From assembly GCA_016801845.1 (NCBI GenBank), contig CM028907.1, positions 23,893,598-23,957,597 of the forward strand: a stretch of DNA of 64,000 bases, in the 5' to 3' direction. Source of the DNA: Polydactylus sextarius. Lineage: Eukaryota; Chordata; Actinopteri; Polynemidae. The stretch's first letter is position 1; every line of letters begins with the position of its first letter. Under the pieces are notes generated by a model, which did no database searches, had not been told where the DNA came from, and saw nothing but the letters and a program-made list of their open reading frames with translations. The position numbers and the translations under genes were made by a program. Shown one piece after another: positions 10,707 to 24,257 of this stretch.

Positions 10707-13700
10707 ATGAGCGGTGGGTAGGAATTAAAACATTGGTGTTTATATTACATTCTACTTTGTTAAACATTATATTTGCATTGTACAGGAAATCACTGGACGT
10801 TATGTGTTACGAAGAAGTATGTTTTAGGGAGACTCGGGCAGCTGTGCGAAACAAAATAAGCGTCGCACTTCCGGAAAGGGGCTGCCTTTTACTGTAACGT
10901 TATCAAAGAGTTTGAGTCGCTAGCTGCGCGTCAGCTAGCCAAGTATGCTAGTGGTCTCTGAAGTAGGTGGTCCTTTTACTTGCTTTTCACTAAAATGTGG
11001 CTGTGCATTTACACCATCCATCCATTCCACAAATAACACAGAATTATTCAGATGCTGCGAGTAACGATCCCATATCGATTTGTTTAAATTAAGCTGCACA
11101 CGCTACCAAATTAGCGTGAGCTAGCAGCTAGCCACTTTAGCCTGCCCCGCTTTAGTTTGTGTTGCTAGTTAGCAGGCTAGCTAACGTTAGCTGGTCGTCC
11201 ACAGCAAACCGAACCAACAGTATATGTGTGTGTGTGTTTGATGGCGGCGCTATTTTGAGGCCGCACTGTTTTTTTTATTCGTGCATTACTGGCAGAGCTT
11301 AAAGACATATTCGCAGAACCTGGCGCTGGTTGTAAAACTGCTAGAAGTGTGAATCACTCTAGTTAGTTTTCTGCAGCTGTTTCTGCAGTCTCACACGTAC
11401 ACGCTTATACATCCCAAAAATGTTTGTCAGCTTCAACTAGCAGAGATTCAAGTGAGCTCAGCAGACTGACAGTGAACTTACCACACTTTTACCCAATGAG
11501 GCATGTGGCTCTATTACAGAGGAAACTGTTTTTGTTTGGTCTGCAGCCACAACTCATATTTTATTTCAGATGATCTGAATGATCTGTTTTAATATTGTGC
11601 TTGTAAACCCCGATAGAAAAACAGAGTTGTCTCAATTTCATCACCCAGGTCCAAAGTCCAGACCTGGAGACAACTTCCCCACAGAGGCAACCAAAACAGT
11701 TATTTGAATCCATATCAGTGTTAGTGCTTGTTTTGTTTTACTCATGCAAAACATTGTGATGTGCAGTGTGTTGAAGCTGCAGTTTAGTTTTTATCCTGCA
11801 AGAGACTGAATATTTTTCCATGCACAGTCAGAGGAGTCTGTAAAGATCTTAGAAATGACTCCAGACTGTTTTTTATGTGCGTGCAGGCATGAAATCAGCA
11901 GCTTTTGCAGTCTGAGATAAACCCGGTTGCAGGTTGTCATTGCCTCAAGCTTGAATGATTTCTTGGTTTGCACCTTGATGAATGATGACACATGTTCAGT
12001 GAAACCTGAATCATTTCCATCAAGCACTGCTGCAAAAAAACAAATGAATAAACATGTTAGGTTTTTTTTAACCTAACATGATGCAGACACAGTCCATTTT
12101 TAAGTTGTACATTTATCTGTTGAACTGGAGTAATATATTATCAAAAGTTGGTTAATGGCCAGTATAGGTCACTCAGTGTATCTCATGAATGTGCCATTTT
12201 CCTGGAACAATTGTTGACAGTCTGGATCAGCCTTAGACTCTTGACCATTAGGCAGCCTTGGTGGTGATTTACCCTGCTTTTACACTACTGGGCACACTGC
12301 CCTACATGTACTTATGTGGACTGTCTAAACAGCAACATAATATCCTCAATAAATTCGGTGTCTTTCCCTCTCAGTTCTAATGTTTTTGACTGCAGTCCAA
12401 TTGTATTTTTTCTCAGAGAGCATCTGAATCGTTGCCAGTAGCTTGATTTTTGTTTATCTTCATGTTGTTTGTGCTCATACTTTTCTGAGGCCAGTCAACC
12501 ATCTTCATAAAATACAGCTTACTGGGTGTTTTGTGAAAGGATATGTGTGGCTTTACATGAGCTTTTGCAGAAGATGCCAAATGTTGAGTTTGTTTTGAAA
12601 AATGTCGATTACCCTGTTTATCACATCCCATCACATTAACAGAGGAATTATCAGCTGGTGCACATGGATTTGTTAAATGTAACCGAAATGCTATTTGTCT
12701 CTGTTTCTTCCATTTTAAATTCTTCTAAACAGAGATAATACTGTGTCGTTGAAACATACTGGTGCTTTGATCTGATCTTCTGTTTTATGGACCACGCTTT
12801 ATACGTTTTGTAATGTTTTTTCTGCTTCCTTTTTTTTAGCTTTTAGCCATTATTTAATTGTTTTATGATAGTTCCTCTGTTTCTATTTTTCATCTTTATT
12901 GTTGCATTGTAACACAGTTGTATATGTAGAGTCCTTTACTGTTACTTATTTCAAACACTTTTAATGTGTATTTTACACATTTATAAACTGCTGCTGAAAA
13001 TAAAGGATTTCTATTCTATTCTAAAATGTGGGAAAATGCCTTTGACTACAGAATATTGAGGAAGTCCTCTCAGACATGTCAGTCAAACAAGATATATAAG
13101 AAATATTTGCAAGCTAATGTGCTAATTAGCATAAATAATTACCTCATTAGCCTGCCGGATAATGTTTTTAAATCTTTAGACATTACAGGCTCTTCCTCAG
13201 ATCGGTTTCCATTTTTGTAAACAGATGCTGCAGACAGTCAGACTCTGACACTGTTGTGTGTGTGTGTCTGTGTCCTCCAGAACAACAGGACAGTATGGCC
13301 ACCACTGTTGCTGTCAGTCCCAGTGAATATCTTCAGCCCTCCACCGCTTCAACACAAGTGAGTATCAGGCCAGATGTCATCCTGCTGCCGCTCTTCACTT
13401 CTGTTTTTTCTGCTGAACTCTGCCGGACATTATCATGCTCGATTAACTCGTGACACGTTCATGTGCCCTATGTTTCTGAGCAGGGTTGATTTGGAAATGA
13501 AAATAACTATTTCGTCAAAGCATTTCGAACATGATGTTATCTGATATACAACATTACAAAGTTACCAGACAAACATAAAACTGTGATATGAGCATGCAGA
13601 CATGTGGGAGTGTATGTAACAAAAGAAGCCTATTGGAGCCTTCATGAGCAATTTAAGCTTCAACTAAAGATGTAGTTTTTGGATCTTTGAGCTCCAAATA

Positions 13701-14575
13701 TTTTGTAACACTATTTAATTTCATCTGGGATTTCAGCTCCTGAACCATTATAATAACGAAGATATTATAAATTTAAGACAATAAATCTTAAAACATCATT
13801 TAAATTCCAACTTCAGTCCAATGGGTGTGTCTTGTGAGTTTCTACCTTTTCTTCTTCTTCTTTTTCTTGTTTTTCTTGTCACCACTTGTCATTTAAAAAT
13901 ATTTACGTTATTGCTTAAGATGCATCAACGTGTAAGACAGAACTTCAATACTTGTTTGATCAGTGCTTGGGAATGCTAATGTCATGCAGTCTGGTCACAA
14001 TTTGCTTATTCAAATGGTGATACATGAGCCAGTGGTTGCTGGTTAGCAGCTGCTGACCTTTTAAATTAAAGTTTTTCCTTATAGTGGCTGATACATAAAT
14101 CAGCTGCTCTGTCCAAACGTTCATATTCCATATGAACTAAGCTACAAACCTGACTGATTGTGACAGAGTTTGTAAACAAAAGGAGCATCATGGTAGAAGA
14201 CTAGAATGAAATTGGTCTCGCTGTCAGTTTAGCTTAAAGGTGACAGAAAATCAAAAGCATTTTTACCTCGTCTTTGTTGAAGAACATTTCCACCCACATT
14301 AAGGAACATGTGAAAAGTGCTAGAAATTCTGAACATTTCCTTTTCATAGAAATTCTTCTTTTAGAAATGTCGCTAGAAAATGGGTCAATTTCAAAAACGG
14401 TTGTTTTTGCCCCCCCACTCTGACTCCATTCTCTCCTCTTCAAAGGTGATTAGCTGTAAAAAGATGGTCTGAGCGGGAGAAGTTACATCCATTTTAGTGA
14501 CAGTGAAGGAGCCAATCACTGTCAAGTGCTTGTATTTCATAATGAGTTAGTTGAGTTGAGCTAGTTAAGCCTGGA

Positions 14576-14623
<48 letters not shown>

Positions 14624-17600
14624 TTATATTAAAATATAAATATCTTTATTACACATCCAACCAACATTTTATTGTGTATATGTCACATCACAGAACAAGG
14701 ATCAAAACCCTGTTCAACTGTTCTCTGTCACCTTCTGATCTCTCACCACCACCGTCTCTCCCTCAGTGTTGACTTGTTTGTGCTCTGGCTGGTTTTAATA
14801 CAGACTGTGTGAGTTGTTGTATGTGACTGTGTGTCTCTCTGCAGGACACCCAGCCCTCTCCTCTGGCCCTGCTGGCTGCCACCTGTAGTAAGATCGGTCC
14901 TCCTGCTGCTCAGGCTCCCGTCACATCTCCACCAGCGCAGCCGCAGCCTCGCAGGCTCCTTCCCATCAAGCCAGCACCGATTGCTCCGGCTCCGCCCAAA
15001 AACCTGGGTTTTCTGTCGGCCAAGGGAAATGTGATCCAGCTCCCTGCCGGTCTGGGCTCCACAGCCTCCGGCAGCCCCATCGTCCTCACCATCCAGCAGA
15101 GCCCGGCCCGCACCAACACCACGGCCCCGGCTAACATCCAGTACCAGGTGGTGCCGCAAATCCAGGGTGCCCAGACGATCCAGGTGATGCCGCAGGGTGG
15201 TCAGATCCAGCTCATACCGGGCACCAACCAGGCTATCATCACCGCGCCCATGACTGTACCGGCCCCCGCTGCTGCCGCCACTCCGGTCACACCACAGAAG
15301 ACTGTAGCCATCAAGCCCTCGCCTAAGTTACGAAAGCCAAACAACTCTGCTGCAAATGTGGTGCAGCTGCCCAGCGGGCTCACGCTGCCGCTCAACGTGG
15401 CAACCGGAGAGGTCGGTGGGACTCAAATCGTCACGGAGACGGCAGCTGTTTCTGCCACCGCTGCAAAGGGACGACGAGGGAGGAAGAAGAAAGTGGTTCT
15501 GGCTGCTCAGCCTCCACTTCATCCTCCACCTCCACCAGCACAGGCTGCCTCTCCACCCCCAGAGCAGATGGAGACCATCCTGATTGAAACTGGTGACAAC
15601 ATCATACAGGTACAACTGGAAACTGACAATGCTTCTGGGAATGGGAGAGTTTTTCTAAGCTTTTTGTCTGAATGTGATCTAAAAAAATTGTAATAGGGAA
15701 GTGGATCATTTTTCTTATTCTACTCTGTGTCGGTTCTTGTCTGCTCTACTGAGAATTTTAATCTTTTACCTCATTGTTTTGATTTTAAAATGGCTGACGT
15801 GTGTGGGGTTTCTAGCTACTGTTTGCTGTCTTCAGACAGACGGAGTTTAACTGCTGAACACGATAGTGAGTTACAACTGAAGAGATGTATGTTTTCCACA
15901 GGAGCAAATATAGTACTTTTCTGCTGTTAGTTATTATAGGTTTAGTGCTATCACTTATTTGTGGTGTTTTGATACCCTATCATCCCATAACTGAAATTTT
16001 GTAGGGTCAACTCCCGAACCCCCAAACGCTGAATCTTAAAGATGCACAGTGAGTTGGTCAGACCTGTGTCCACTTTTGTACCAGTCAAATTTACTTGCAG
16101 TGTCCCAGATGCTGCTTGTCATTGATGTGGAAGGAAAGAAGACACAAAATTCGCAATCTGTGTTCCTTAGAAGTCCATGTCAGTGGAAACATCGAGCTGA
16201 ACATGTCAAGACGCTCATGCAAGTGAAGGTGCAGAGTGCAGATGCCTTTGTTTTTGTTTCATAACTTTTATAGAGGAGACATATGTAGACAACAACCTGA
16301 TGGTGAATGTATTCTTCTGTTGTTCCTGTTTTCTCTCAGATAACTCCTGTAAAGTTTTGCATTTTTTAATTTTTAAAAGTCATATCCTGCAGTGACAGGG
16401 AGAAAGCAAGTAAGTCTGTGCATCCCTACTGAGCTTTACCACCTATAACGTCTGAACTTCTCTTGCTCTCACAGGCTGGTAACAACCTGCTGATCGTGCA
16501 GAGTCCTGGGCAGCCGGCCATGGTGCAGCAGGTCCAGCTGGTTCAGCCTAAACCGGAGTCTCAGGTGGTTCAGATCCCACAGCAGGCACTGAAGGTGGTT
16601 CAGGCTGCCTCCGCCACGCTGCCGCCCGTCCCGCAGAGACAGTCGGCGCCATCGAACCTGCAGGTTACTCCCACAGACGCTTCACCAACACAGGTCTGTT
16701 GTCTGTGAAAACTAATCTAGTATAAATCTGATTTGTCAAAAATCAATTGTTAATATTGATTTAATTCAATTTCTGTTTTCTGAATTTGAGGCTTCAGTAA
16801 AGTCCAGTTTAAAGAAAACATCTAACTGTGTTTGATACTTTCTTCCCTCAGATCCTCTTTAAAACTGCGTTGGGTGAGTGGCAATCAGTTTTGCTTCAGG
16901 ACTCTGTCTCCACGGCGACGTCCCCCACCACCACCACAACCTCAGTTGCCGCCACCGCCGTCGCCACGGCCACCACCACGACTTCGCCGCCAGCCGGTAC
17001 CAAAAGGACGCTGGCGGGAGGTCGGAAGGAAAGGACTCTGGCGAAAATCGCCCCAGCGGGAGGAATGATAGCGTTGAATACATCGCAGCTCTCCTCGGCG
17101 GCGCAGGCGGTCCAGACCATCAGCATCAACGGAGTCCAAGTTCAGGGAGTTCCTGTCACCATCACCAATGCAGGGGGTGAGTCATTGCAGGCGTGTGTTT
17201 TCAGAGGTTTGGTTTATTTGAGTAACTCAGATCAAGATACAATGACTTTATCTCAAAGAAGTCAACTCATCCACACAAATGGATTTAGATTTATCAACAA
17301 GAAATGTATTCATTCCAGTGGAAACATCTCAGCAATTCCTAATATTGATGATGCTGCTGCATGAAGCCCTGATAAATGTGATTATGAGGCCAATATTTGT
17401 TTGTCAAGAGTTGAGTTTCATTTAAATTCAAAAATCAACAACAGTCAGCAGATTAAATAATTAAAAAACTGCAAATTGTTAATGAACCCCAGACAGGAGC
17501 TCCATCTGTTCAGAATATATCGTCAAGTCACTGCTTTCATGTGTCTGTGTTATGTTAATGTCACCATTAATCATTCATCAGAGATTCTGTTGAACGTGAC

Positions 17601-19576
17601 TCAGGCCGTCGGCTGCAAGTCTGAAGAGGTTTTTAGAGGAACTCTCAGAGGAGCTGTGTCTCTCACTGCATCTGTCTGTGCTGTGTTTCTCAGGCCAGCA
17701 GCACCTGACGGTGCAGACGATGCAGGGCGGAGGACTCCAGCTGGCGACGACACAGGGCCAGCCGGCCATCCAGGTGGACCAGACCCTCACTCTGGAGCTG
17801 CCCAGTCAGCCAGGGGAGAAGAAGCGACGCATGGCCTGCACCTGCCCCAACTGTAAGGACGCAGACAAGAGGTGAGTGTGTCGAGAGGCAGATAAAGACA
17901 TGTTACGGACATTTTCAACTCTACAGCGCATCTGAGCTGCTTGAAACGGTCGTGTTTTACAGGTGATCTTGAACTTGAACCTGTGGGAAAATGTTTCTCA
18001 GCCCAATTGTTACAATTAGTCCTAAAGAGCAGCAGCACTTCAGTGATTTGTAGAAAACAGATGTTGATCAAAAGAAGAAGATATACAAAGTGTGTGGTGC
18101 AGCAGCAACAAATTAATAGCAACACTAGCGGCACCACGGGCGTCTGTACGAGGAGTGATGCTGCAAAGTGTCAGGAAACAACTTGTTCAATGTTCCTGCT
18201 CATTAAAAGAAACAAACACTTGTAGCTCTTCATTCATATCTATGTTCTCATCCTTGTATTAGAGTATAAAGCAGTTTACATGGAGGCTCGCCTGATAATG
18301 TTACCTCACATGTTTTACTGTTATTACACAGTCAATAATCGACTTTAGCTACACTTAAAATGTCAGTATAAATGTATATAACCTTGCTGAATGATCTTGT
18401 GTCTGTATGCGCTGCAGACCTGGGGAGGTAGGGAAGAGGAAGCACATCTGCCACGTCCCCGGTTGTGAGAAGACGTTCAGGAAAACGTCGCTGCTCAGAG
18501 CTCACGTCAGGCTGCACACTGGCGAGAGGCCCTTTGTCTGCAACTGGGTTTTCTGTGGGAAGCGTTTCACACGCAGCGATGAACTGCAGCGGCACGCCAG
18601 GACGCACACAGGTGCCGTAGACACTGAAAACACACATCAAATACACATAGATAATAACATAATAAACATGTAATGCTTCATAACACATGCTTAAAGTAAA
18701 GACAGTGAAAATATGAAAACTAAAGTTAAAATATGACAGAACAGTTTACAAGTATGTGAATTAAATGTAACCACTCCACGCCCTGTTTCTTTCTGACTTC
18801 CTGTTGTATAATCACTGATCCACTGACCTGGTTAGTGTCTGTGCATTTCACTGACATCACAAGCAAGGGTAGTACAGTGTTTCAGTTCACTATCTCCTGC
18901 ATTCAGAGATAAGAAATCTTTTTATTAAACATGGAACAGGGAAATTATGAGTTTTATTGACACCAACGCTGTTATTGTTTCTGTGCAGGGGAAAATAAGT
19001 ATGCCTCCAGAGGGTTAAAAGTAAGGGTAAAAAGGTTTTATTTACAGTGTTTCCTTTAGTCCAAGTAGTAAGAACTTTTAAACACATAACAACTTAATTG
19101 CGCTATTAATGCCATTTTTCAGTGTGCGGTGAAAAAGATTGCAAACAAGAAAAAAAGAAAAAAAAAAACCTGGTCAAGACATCTGAGCATTTTACTCCTA
19201 GATTTAGGATTATTGTGATAGTTTAGAGTGTGTGTACTTCATTTCACAATAAAGTAGTCTGTAGTCTGGGAATAGTAGAGGACCGAGGATTGAACCCTGT
19301 AGAACATCAGGTAGATCACTGATCATTTATACATCAAACATGTTCATCACACAGGAAAATGCTGATTTATTGGCAATTGTTGAGTAAAAAATTACAAATT
19401 TTACTCAACTGCATTGATTGTGCTGCTTTGTTGTTTTAAAGCATCACCTTATCTCTTTGTTTTTTCCCTCCACAGGAGACAAACGCTTTGAGTGCAACCA
19501 ATGTCAGAAACGCTTCATGAGGAGTGATCACCTGACGAAGCACTATAAGACTCACATAAACACCAAGAACCTGTGA
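10707..19576 (+). CDS. sp2: Transcription factor Sp2, complete, 8 coding exons
   Basis: Sp2 is a nuclear Sp/KLF-family regulator. Coding exons: 10707-10713, 13281-13357, 14845-15609, 16475-16693, 16852-17176, 17694-17871, 18418-18611 and 19476-19576. Total 1866 bases, 621 aa, close to human SP2. The first exon holds only ATG AGC G, and the join gives MSEQQDSMATT, matching the MSD... start of SP2. Order: SPLALLAATCSK block, Gln/Thr/Ser-rich activation region (QIIP-like GTNQAII, VVQIPQQAL), KIAPAGG, Buttonhead box CTCPNC (about residue 511), then three C2H2 fingers (about 531-613). Finger 1 reads RKTSLLRAH, with Leu where Sp1 has His, a mark of SP2. The last residues are NTKNL. All exon phases close without a frameshift. 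The exon 5 start (ILFKTALGE) is the least conserved part. Confidence 0.96.
10919..11181 (+). repeat. Cluster of GCTAGC palindromes in sp2 intron 1
   Basis: Five GCTAGC hexamers lie at 10919, 10934, 11120, 11127 and 11176, mixed with TTAGC and TAACGTTAGC variants. Another GCTAGC occurs at 24041 in the abcc10 promoter region. A GATGGCGGC (YY1-like) motif follows at about 11240. The function is unknown. Confidence 0.6.
12780..13022 (+). mobile_element. Probable LINE 3' tail in sp2 intron 1
   Basis: A non-coding AT-rich stretch ends in AATAAAGG followed by a short TTCTATTCTATTC repeat. This is the usual look of fish non-LTR retrotransposon 3' ends. No coding part remains, so the family is not assignable. 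Confidence 0.4.
14585..14620. repeat. (TA)18 microsatellite in sp2 intron 2
   Basis: An uninterrupted TA dinucleotide run lies about 220 bases before the acceptor of sp2 exon 3. Confidence 0.95.
19262..19312 (-). mobile_element. Reverse-transcriptase relic in sp2 intron 7
   Basis: Read on the minus strand, this short stretch gives QGSILGPLLF, the strongly conserved box of non-LTR reverse transcriptases just before the catalytic YADD region. The surrounding sequence is decayed. A sister relic lies at 20995-21140. Confidence 0.6.
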
Positions 19577-20994
19577 GCGGACTGTTTACTGAGCATATGC
19601 ACAGACAAACCCACAAAGACTTGAGACTGTGTTTGAGGAAAGATGTGCAGAGGAGATGATACCAAGGGAGCGTCTGTGACTTATCCCATAATGGGAAATA
19701 CTCCAAAAAACAAAACAGTCCCTGAACCTCCTCTCACTCCTTTAGGACACGATGTAGCGTGGTGTACAAAGAAATCCTTCCTGGTGGACTTCAAACTGAT
19801 CCAACAAATTTACTAATAATAGTTTATTTTTGTTTGTTTTGTTTTTTTTTTTTTTCTTCTGGTCTGAGTGGAGGCCAGAACCAGCTGCGACTGGACTGAA
19901 CGTGCGAGAGGATGACGCTCAAAACGCAAGATTCTTCACTCCGCTTGCTTTATTTATGAACTTCTAGCGGGGGAAGAATATTTGCAGAATTTTTGAGGAC
20001 ACCAAACAACTGAGATCACAGGACTCCAGTCACAGTTTCCATCTTTATTTTTTGTCACACATTTTTTTTTTTTTTGGAACATCAGAGGCTCCCATTGACT
20101 GTCCGCAAAAAAACCAAGAGCAGAAAAAAAAAAAAAAAATTGGCGCCATGTTTTGTAAATTCATCAGAAATTTGTTTTACCTCAGTGGAGTGGTAATTTT
20201 CCTTTTTTTTTTTTTTAAGTTATTTGTGTTTCAGCAGGAGATTCTGCTGATTTACCCATTAGTTGGGGACCATTATGTAAAATCTCCCCGATGAGACTTT
20301 TGAAAACCTTAAAAAGTTTACATTGGCTATTTTTAAAGTGTGTGTATGCATACGATTATACATAGTATTAATAATGTTAATAAACTATTTATAACATTTT
20401 CCATACAATGGTTACAAATTGATTCACAAACGTAGGCATGTAGAAAGAGTTGACATAAAAAACTAAAAAGACTAAATGAAACTTTGAAGTTGTGGACAGA
20501 ATGTGTGATCATTTTACAGCAGAGAGATAAGAGGATGTAAAAATAACATTTTAACACAAGTACAAATTGTCTTTGAGGGAACAGATGAGGTCGGTCAGAA
20601 CAGCAACACTTTAGGATGAATTTGAATTTGGAAAGTGTTAAATGTGCAGTAAAGGGCCCCGAAGTCACTGTGCCTTAAAGGTTGTCATTAACATCATAAA
20701 ATCAATTTATGAACAAAAAAAAAAAAAAACACTTGAACTTGCAATAGTAAGTGAGAGTTTAGATGCAGGGATCTGAATGCAACAAAAATTATGGTACGCA
20801 GCAAACGTTAAGGATATAAGATGCATTTTTTCTTGGGAATATAATAGGTTTAAATTTAGGAGAAGCAAAACTTAATAGAAAAAAAGTTCATTGTTTTGTG
20901 TTTTGACGTTTCTGTAGCAACATAATGGAGACAGTTTTGACAAATTCGAAGAAATACGATGACTATGATTTTATCAGGGGCGCAGTTTTCCCTG

Positions 20995-21140
20995 TTACAG
21001 CAACATCAATAACAACATGTAATGTAGAGGACCGAGGATTGATCCCTGTGGAACACCAGATATAAGAGACCTTAAATTTTCCTTTTTCAAGTGAACATAC
21101 ATAGTGATGTGATCAGCCATATAAAAGCTGCGTTGATCAG
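20995..21140 (-). mobile_element. Reverse-transcriptase relic downstream of sp2
   Basis: The minus strand encodes SGVPQGSILGPL, the non-LTR reverse-transcriptase box, preceded by text with the fingerprint of the same domain (DHITMYVHLKKE). The frame then breaks. About 40 bases match the relic at 19262-19312, so both derive from related elements. Confidence 0.7.
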
Positions 21141-21675
21141 TGAGAGTAGGCTGGTCACCGCTGTTAATAACAAGCAAGAGGAACTCTGGGAACGTCAGTA
21201 GCTGATGAGAGAACGTAGATCTACGTTGGGTTTTTTTCTGTTGGTGTTGGACAGTTACGTTTTCTTTTATCATGTTTTATCCTGTGGCCGACTAAACTCA
21301 TAACCTATCCAAGCTGTGCGGGTTGGATGTTGTTCAAGGATGATGATGATGTTACATATGAACCCATGGTGTGTGTACTACCTAAAATTCTGCAACTGCA
21401 ACTTTCTGTAAGACATCTGCATTTCCTGTCTTGTGAAGGGTGACAGGGCTGAAGTGAACCCCAAAGCATTCAGACTGATTCACAAGTGAGGTCTAAGAGG
21501 GTGTCTCGAGTCTCCAGGTGCTAAGGATTTAATTCAATCAAATATCAGCGATAAGAGGAGTCTTATCACCTGGTGATAAACCTGTTCATTCCCCTCTCCT
21601 CCCCCTGAGATCCAAACCAGGTCACTATGTAGTTAGTTATCCAGCGTGGAAACCACGACAGGTACGCTCACGTCC

Positions 21676-21908
21676 AGGGCTGGGTATCGACCTTCAATAT
21701 TTATTTGTGCTGAAATAAATAAGACTGGATTCATTCTTTAGCTTTGCATTTCATCTAGTTCTTGAGTGACTGCTTGTGTCTAGTTAACTCCCTTTGTTAC
21801 CTAAATATGTTTTTCATTTTGCCAGATATTTTAGAGAAACATATTTATACGTATCAAAGAAAGGGTTTAAAAGAAATTGGTACAGGTACTGTGCGATACC
21901 CAGCCCTA
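21676..21908. mobile_element. MITE-like element with perfect 14-bp terminal inverted repeats
   Basis: AGGGCTGGGTATCG at 21676-21689 is repeated exactly as its reverse complement at 21895-21908, bounding 233 bases with no coding capacity. The size and termini fit a miniature inverted-repeat DNA transposon. A clear target-site duplication was not seen. Confidence 0.75.
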
Positions 21909-23859
21909 CTCGCTCCTCGTGTGAAAAAGATAAATAACGAAATTTCAGGGTAACTGCTATTCTGCTTCACTCGCACTATATTATTGATTTGGTGAACTGT
22001 AGCTAATGCGTTGGTATAAAACAAGACTGGAATTAGAGTTTGGCCTAACTTGACAATCACGTCATGAGATGCAAAAAAGGAAAAAACAAAAAACAAAAGC
22101 TTTCTCAGGCCTTCGATCAGTTACTTTGTACATGAGTTTTTTTCTGCTATGTGATAGCTTTAATTCAGAATTTACATTTGAGAAGTTTTTGTTGATATAC
22201 TCCAATGACCAGCATTAGGCCTCTACTGTACAGTATTCACACAAGTTACTTAAATATCATTTGCTTCACAGCAAACATACTGTTGCTTATATCGTTTTTG
22301 ATATAATGAAGATGTGCTGACCTTTCGCTAGCGGGTCATGGGTCAGTTTGAAGCCTGGATGAGAATGAGACTTCCTTTTTATTTAAGAAATACACCAAAA
22401 TACTATTAAATAAGCTTTTTGGTCAAATTAGCTCAAGGCCATCACACAGCAGGTAGTTGAATTTTCACTGTGGCATGTTTTAAATACTGTGACATACATG
22501 TTTTAATGGACGGTGCAGCTTCACTAAACACTGTCTTTATTTCATCATCAACAACAACAACAATGCTACTACTTCTGTGTACGCTTCAGAGAAATTTGAC
22601 CAAAAAGCTCCAGTCAAGTCAGATTTTTTTAAAGCACTTTGAACCAGTTTTTAGTGGTAGTGCTTCACAGGGGGACGACATGACAGCGTAAAGTTTTGGT
22701 GGCCAATATTTGGTGTATTTTTTTAAGAATGTGTTTGAAGACATGAGATGTCATTGGGACGGACAGATAGAGCCTGCTCATATTTATGTTTGTATTTCAT
22801 GTCTAAATATGTAAATACAGTGCGTGTCTGGTAGACACAGTAAATGTAGGATATTAAAAAAAATAAAAAAAACATTAAAAAGTTAAGCTGCCTAGTGTTG
22901 GGGCTGGTGTGGCCAACCCTGAAGGAAATGGACTTTGTACAGTGAGTAAAAAAAATAAAATATAATGTGACATTGTATAGCTCCATTCCTGCTTTGTATA
23001 AGACTTCTAGATCTTTTTTCTATTGGATACAGATGCCTTAGATAGCTGCACCCAGTATTTAATGATGTTTTTTTTTTTTTTGTCTAATTCCAGGTAACAA
23101 CATTTGTAAAATTCCTTTTGTGTTTTTAACTTATGTTACATGCTAATGTCATGTGCACTGATTAAAATCCCAGGTTCTAAAATTTGTAAATTTAATCTTG
23201 ATTGTAATTAAATGTAATAAGATTTTCCAAATTAAGACATTTCTATTGTTTGGTTTCTGTGAATTAAAATGCTTCTCCCTCTCTAAGCTAATACCTGTCA
23301 CAGTGCTCTGCAGCCAGTTCTTGTGTTACGTCAGGAGAACCCAGAGAACCAGCAGTTCATTTTATAACTTGTATAAAGGTGCTAAAACATAAAGTTTGCT
23401 CCTTTTCTACAGTCACCCCATCAATAAAGAACTCAAACTATTTTGGCTTGTTTTATTTTCTCCAACTCATTTTAGGTAATTGTGCCATTAGATACGTCTT
23501 TTTCTGCATTTTTGTTCCGATTTGGTTTAGTTGATACATTTTTGATAAAAAACAATATGTGTAAATATCATAAATATTACAAAAACATGAAAATAAACAA
23601 AATCAAAATCACATTAAAACATAATAGTATCCAACAAAATATTACAAGGTCTATGTCTAAATGTTATATTAAACTATATAGAAAGGACAAGTGCAAATAA
23701 ATAGGAATAACATATATTAATGTATCAGTAAAAAGAAGTATTTAGATTAACATTTAGACAAGATTATCTGTGCATATACTTTACTAATGTTTATGTGCTT
23801 TTATTTTGAAAATCGTCTTGTTTACGTCATCAGCAATGGACGAAAGGATGTGCTGTTAG

Positions 23860-24050
23860 CTAGTTGGTCAGTTGGTGGGAAGGGATATTTAAATGCTGCT
23901 TATCTTCATTATGTCTTGTTATTGTTTATTTTTGCGTCGATCTACCTCGTTAGTAGCTTTTGTCTCGTAATGTTTGCGTCAACGTGGCGGCGCCGCTAAC
24001 GCCAGCTCGTGCAGTGTGACAGTGCTGCTAGGCTAAGTTAGCTAGCCTCA
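23860..24050 (+). promoter_or_regulatory. Probable abcc10 promoter / first non-coding exon
   Basis: A local GC-rich patch contains ACGTGGCGGCGCCGC (near 23982-23996), followed by GCTAGC at 24041. It is the only promoter-like sequence between the sp2 3' region and the abcc10 start codon. No TATA box or defined transcription start was seen. Confidence 0.4.
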
Positions 24051-24257
24051 TTTGTTTACTTTTATCACTGTCTGTCAGGAAACCCCTTGACATCTGGACT
24101 ATCACTTTTTTTCTCTCATGCTGCTTCACTGGTTGAAGGTCAGTGACTTGTAGCATGTTAAAGTTTGAACCGTTCATGTCTTGTCTTATGATATATCTGT
24201 TAAGTTTGTTATTTAAGTTGGAAATAACATGTTTCCATGTTGAAATGTGTTTTTTAG

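Larger units (their letters stand above)
19577..23428 (+). other. sp2 3' UTR and downstream sequence
   Basis: No further coding exon is supported. The tract is AT-rich with long T and A runs (for example near 19841-19856 and 20122-20139). AATAAA-type signals recur, including AATAAA at 23423-23428 followed by a T/G-rich stretch, which is a candidate distal sp2 poly(A) site. Two mobile-element relics sit inside it and are listed separately. Where the sp2 mRNA ends cannot be decided here. Confidence 0.5.

Noticed and set aside
16828..17364. Alternative frames over sp2 exon 5, including Pro- and Arg-rich ones
   Set aside because: Shadows of the GC-rich Thr/Ala/Pro coding exon; only the frame giving KIAPAGG and VQGVPVTITN fits SP2.
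18332..18688. Minus-strand frame of 118 codons over the zinc-finger exon
   Set aside because: Shadow of sp2 exon 7 on the other strand.
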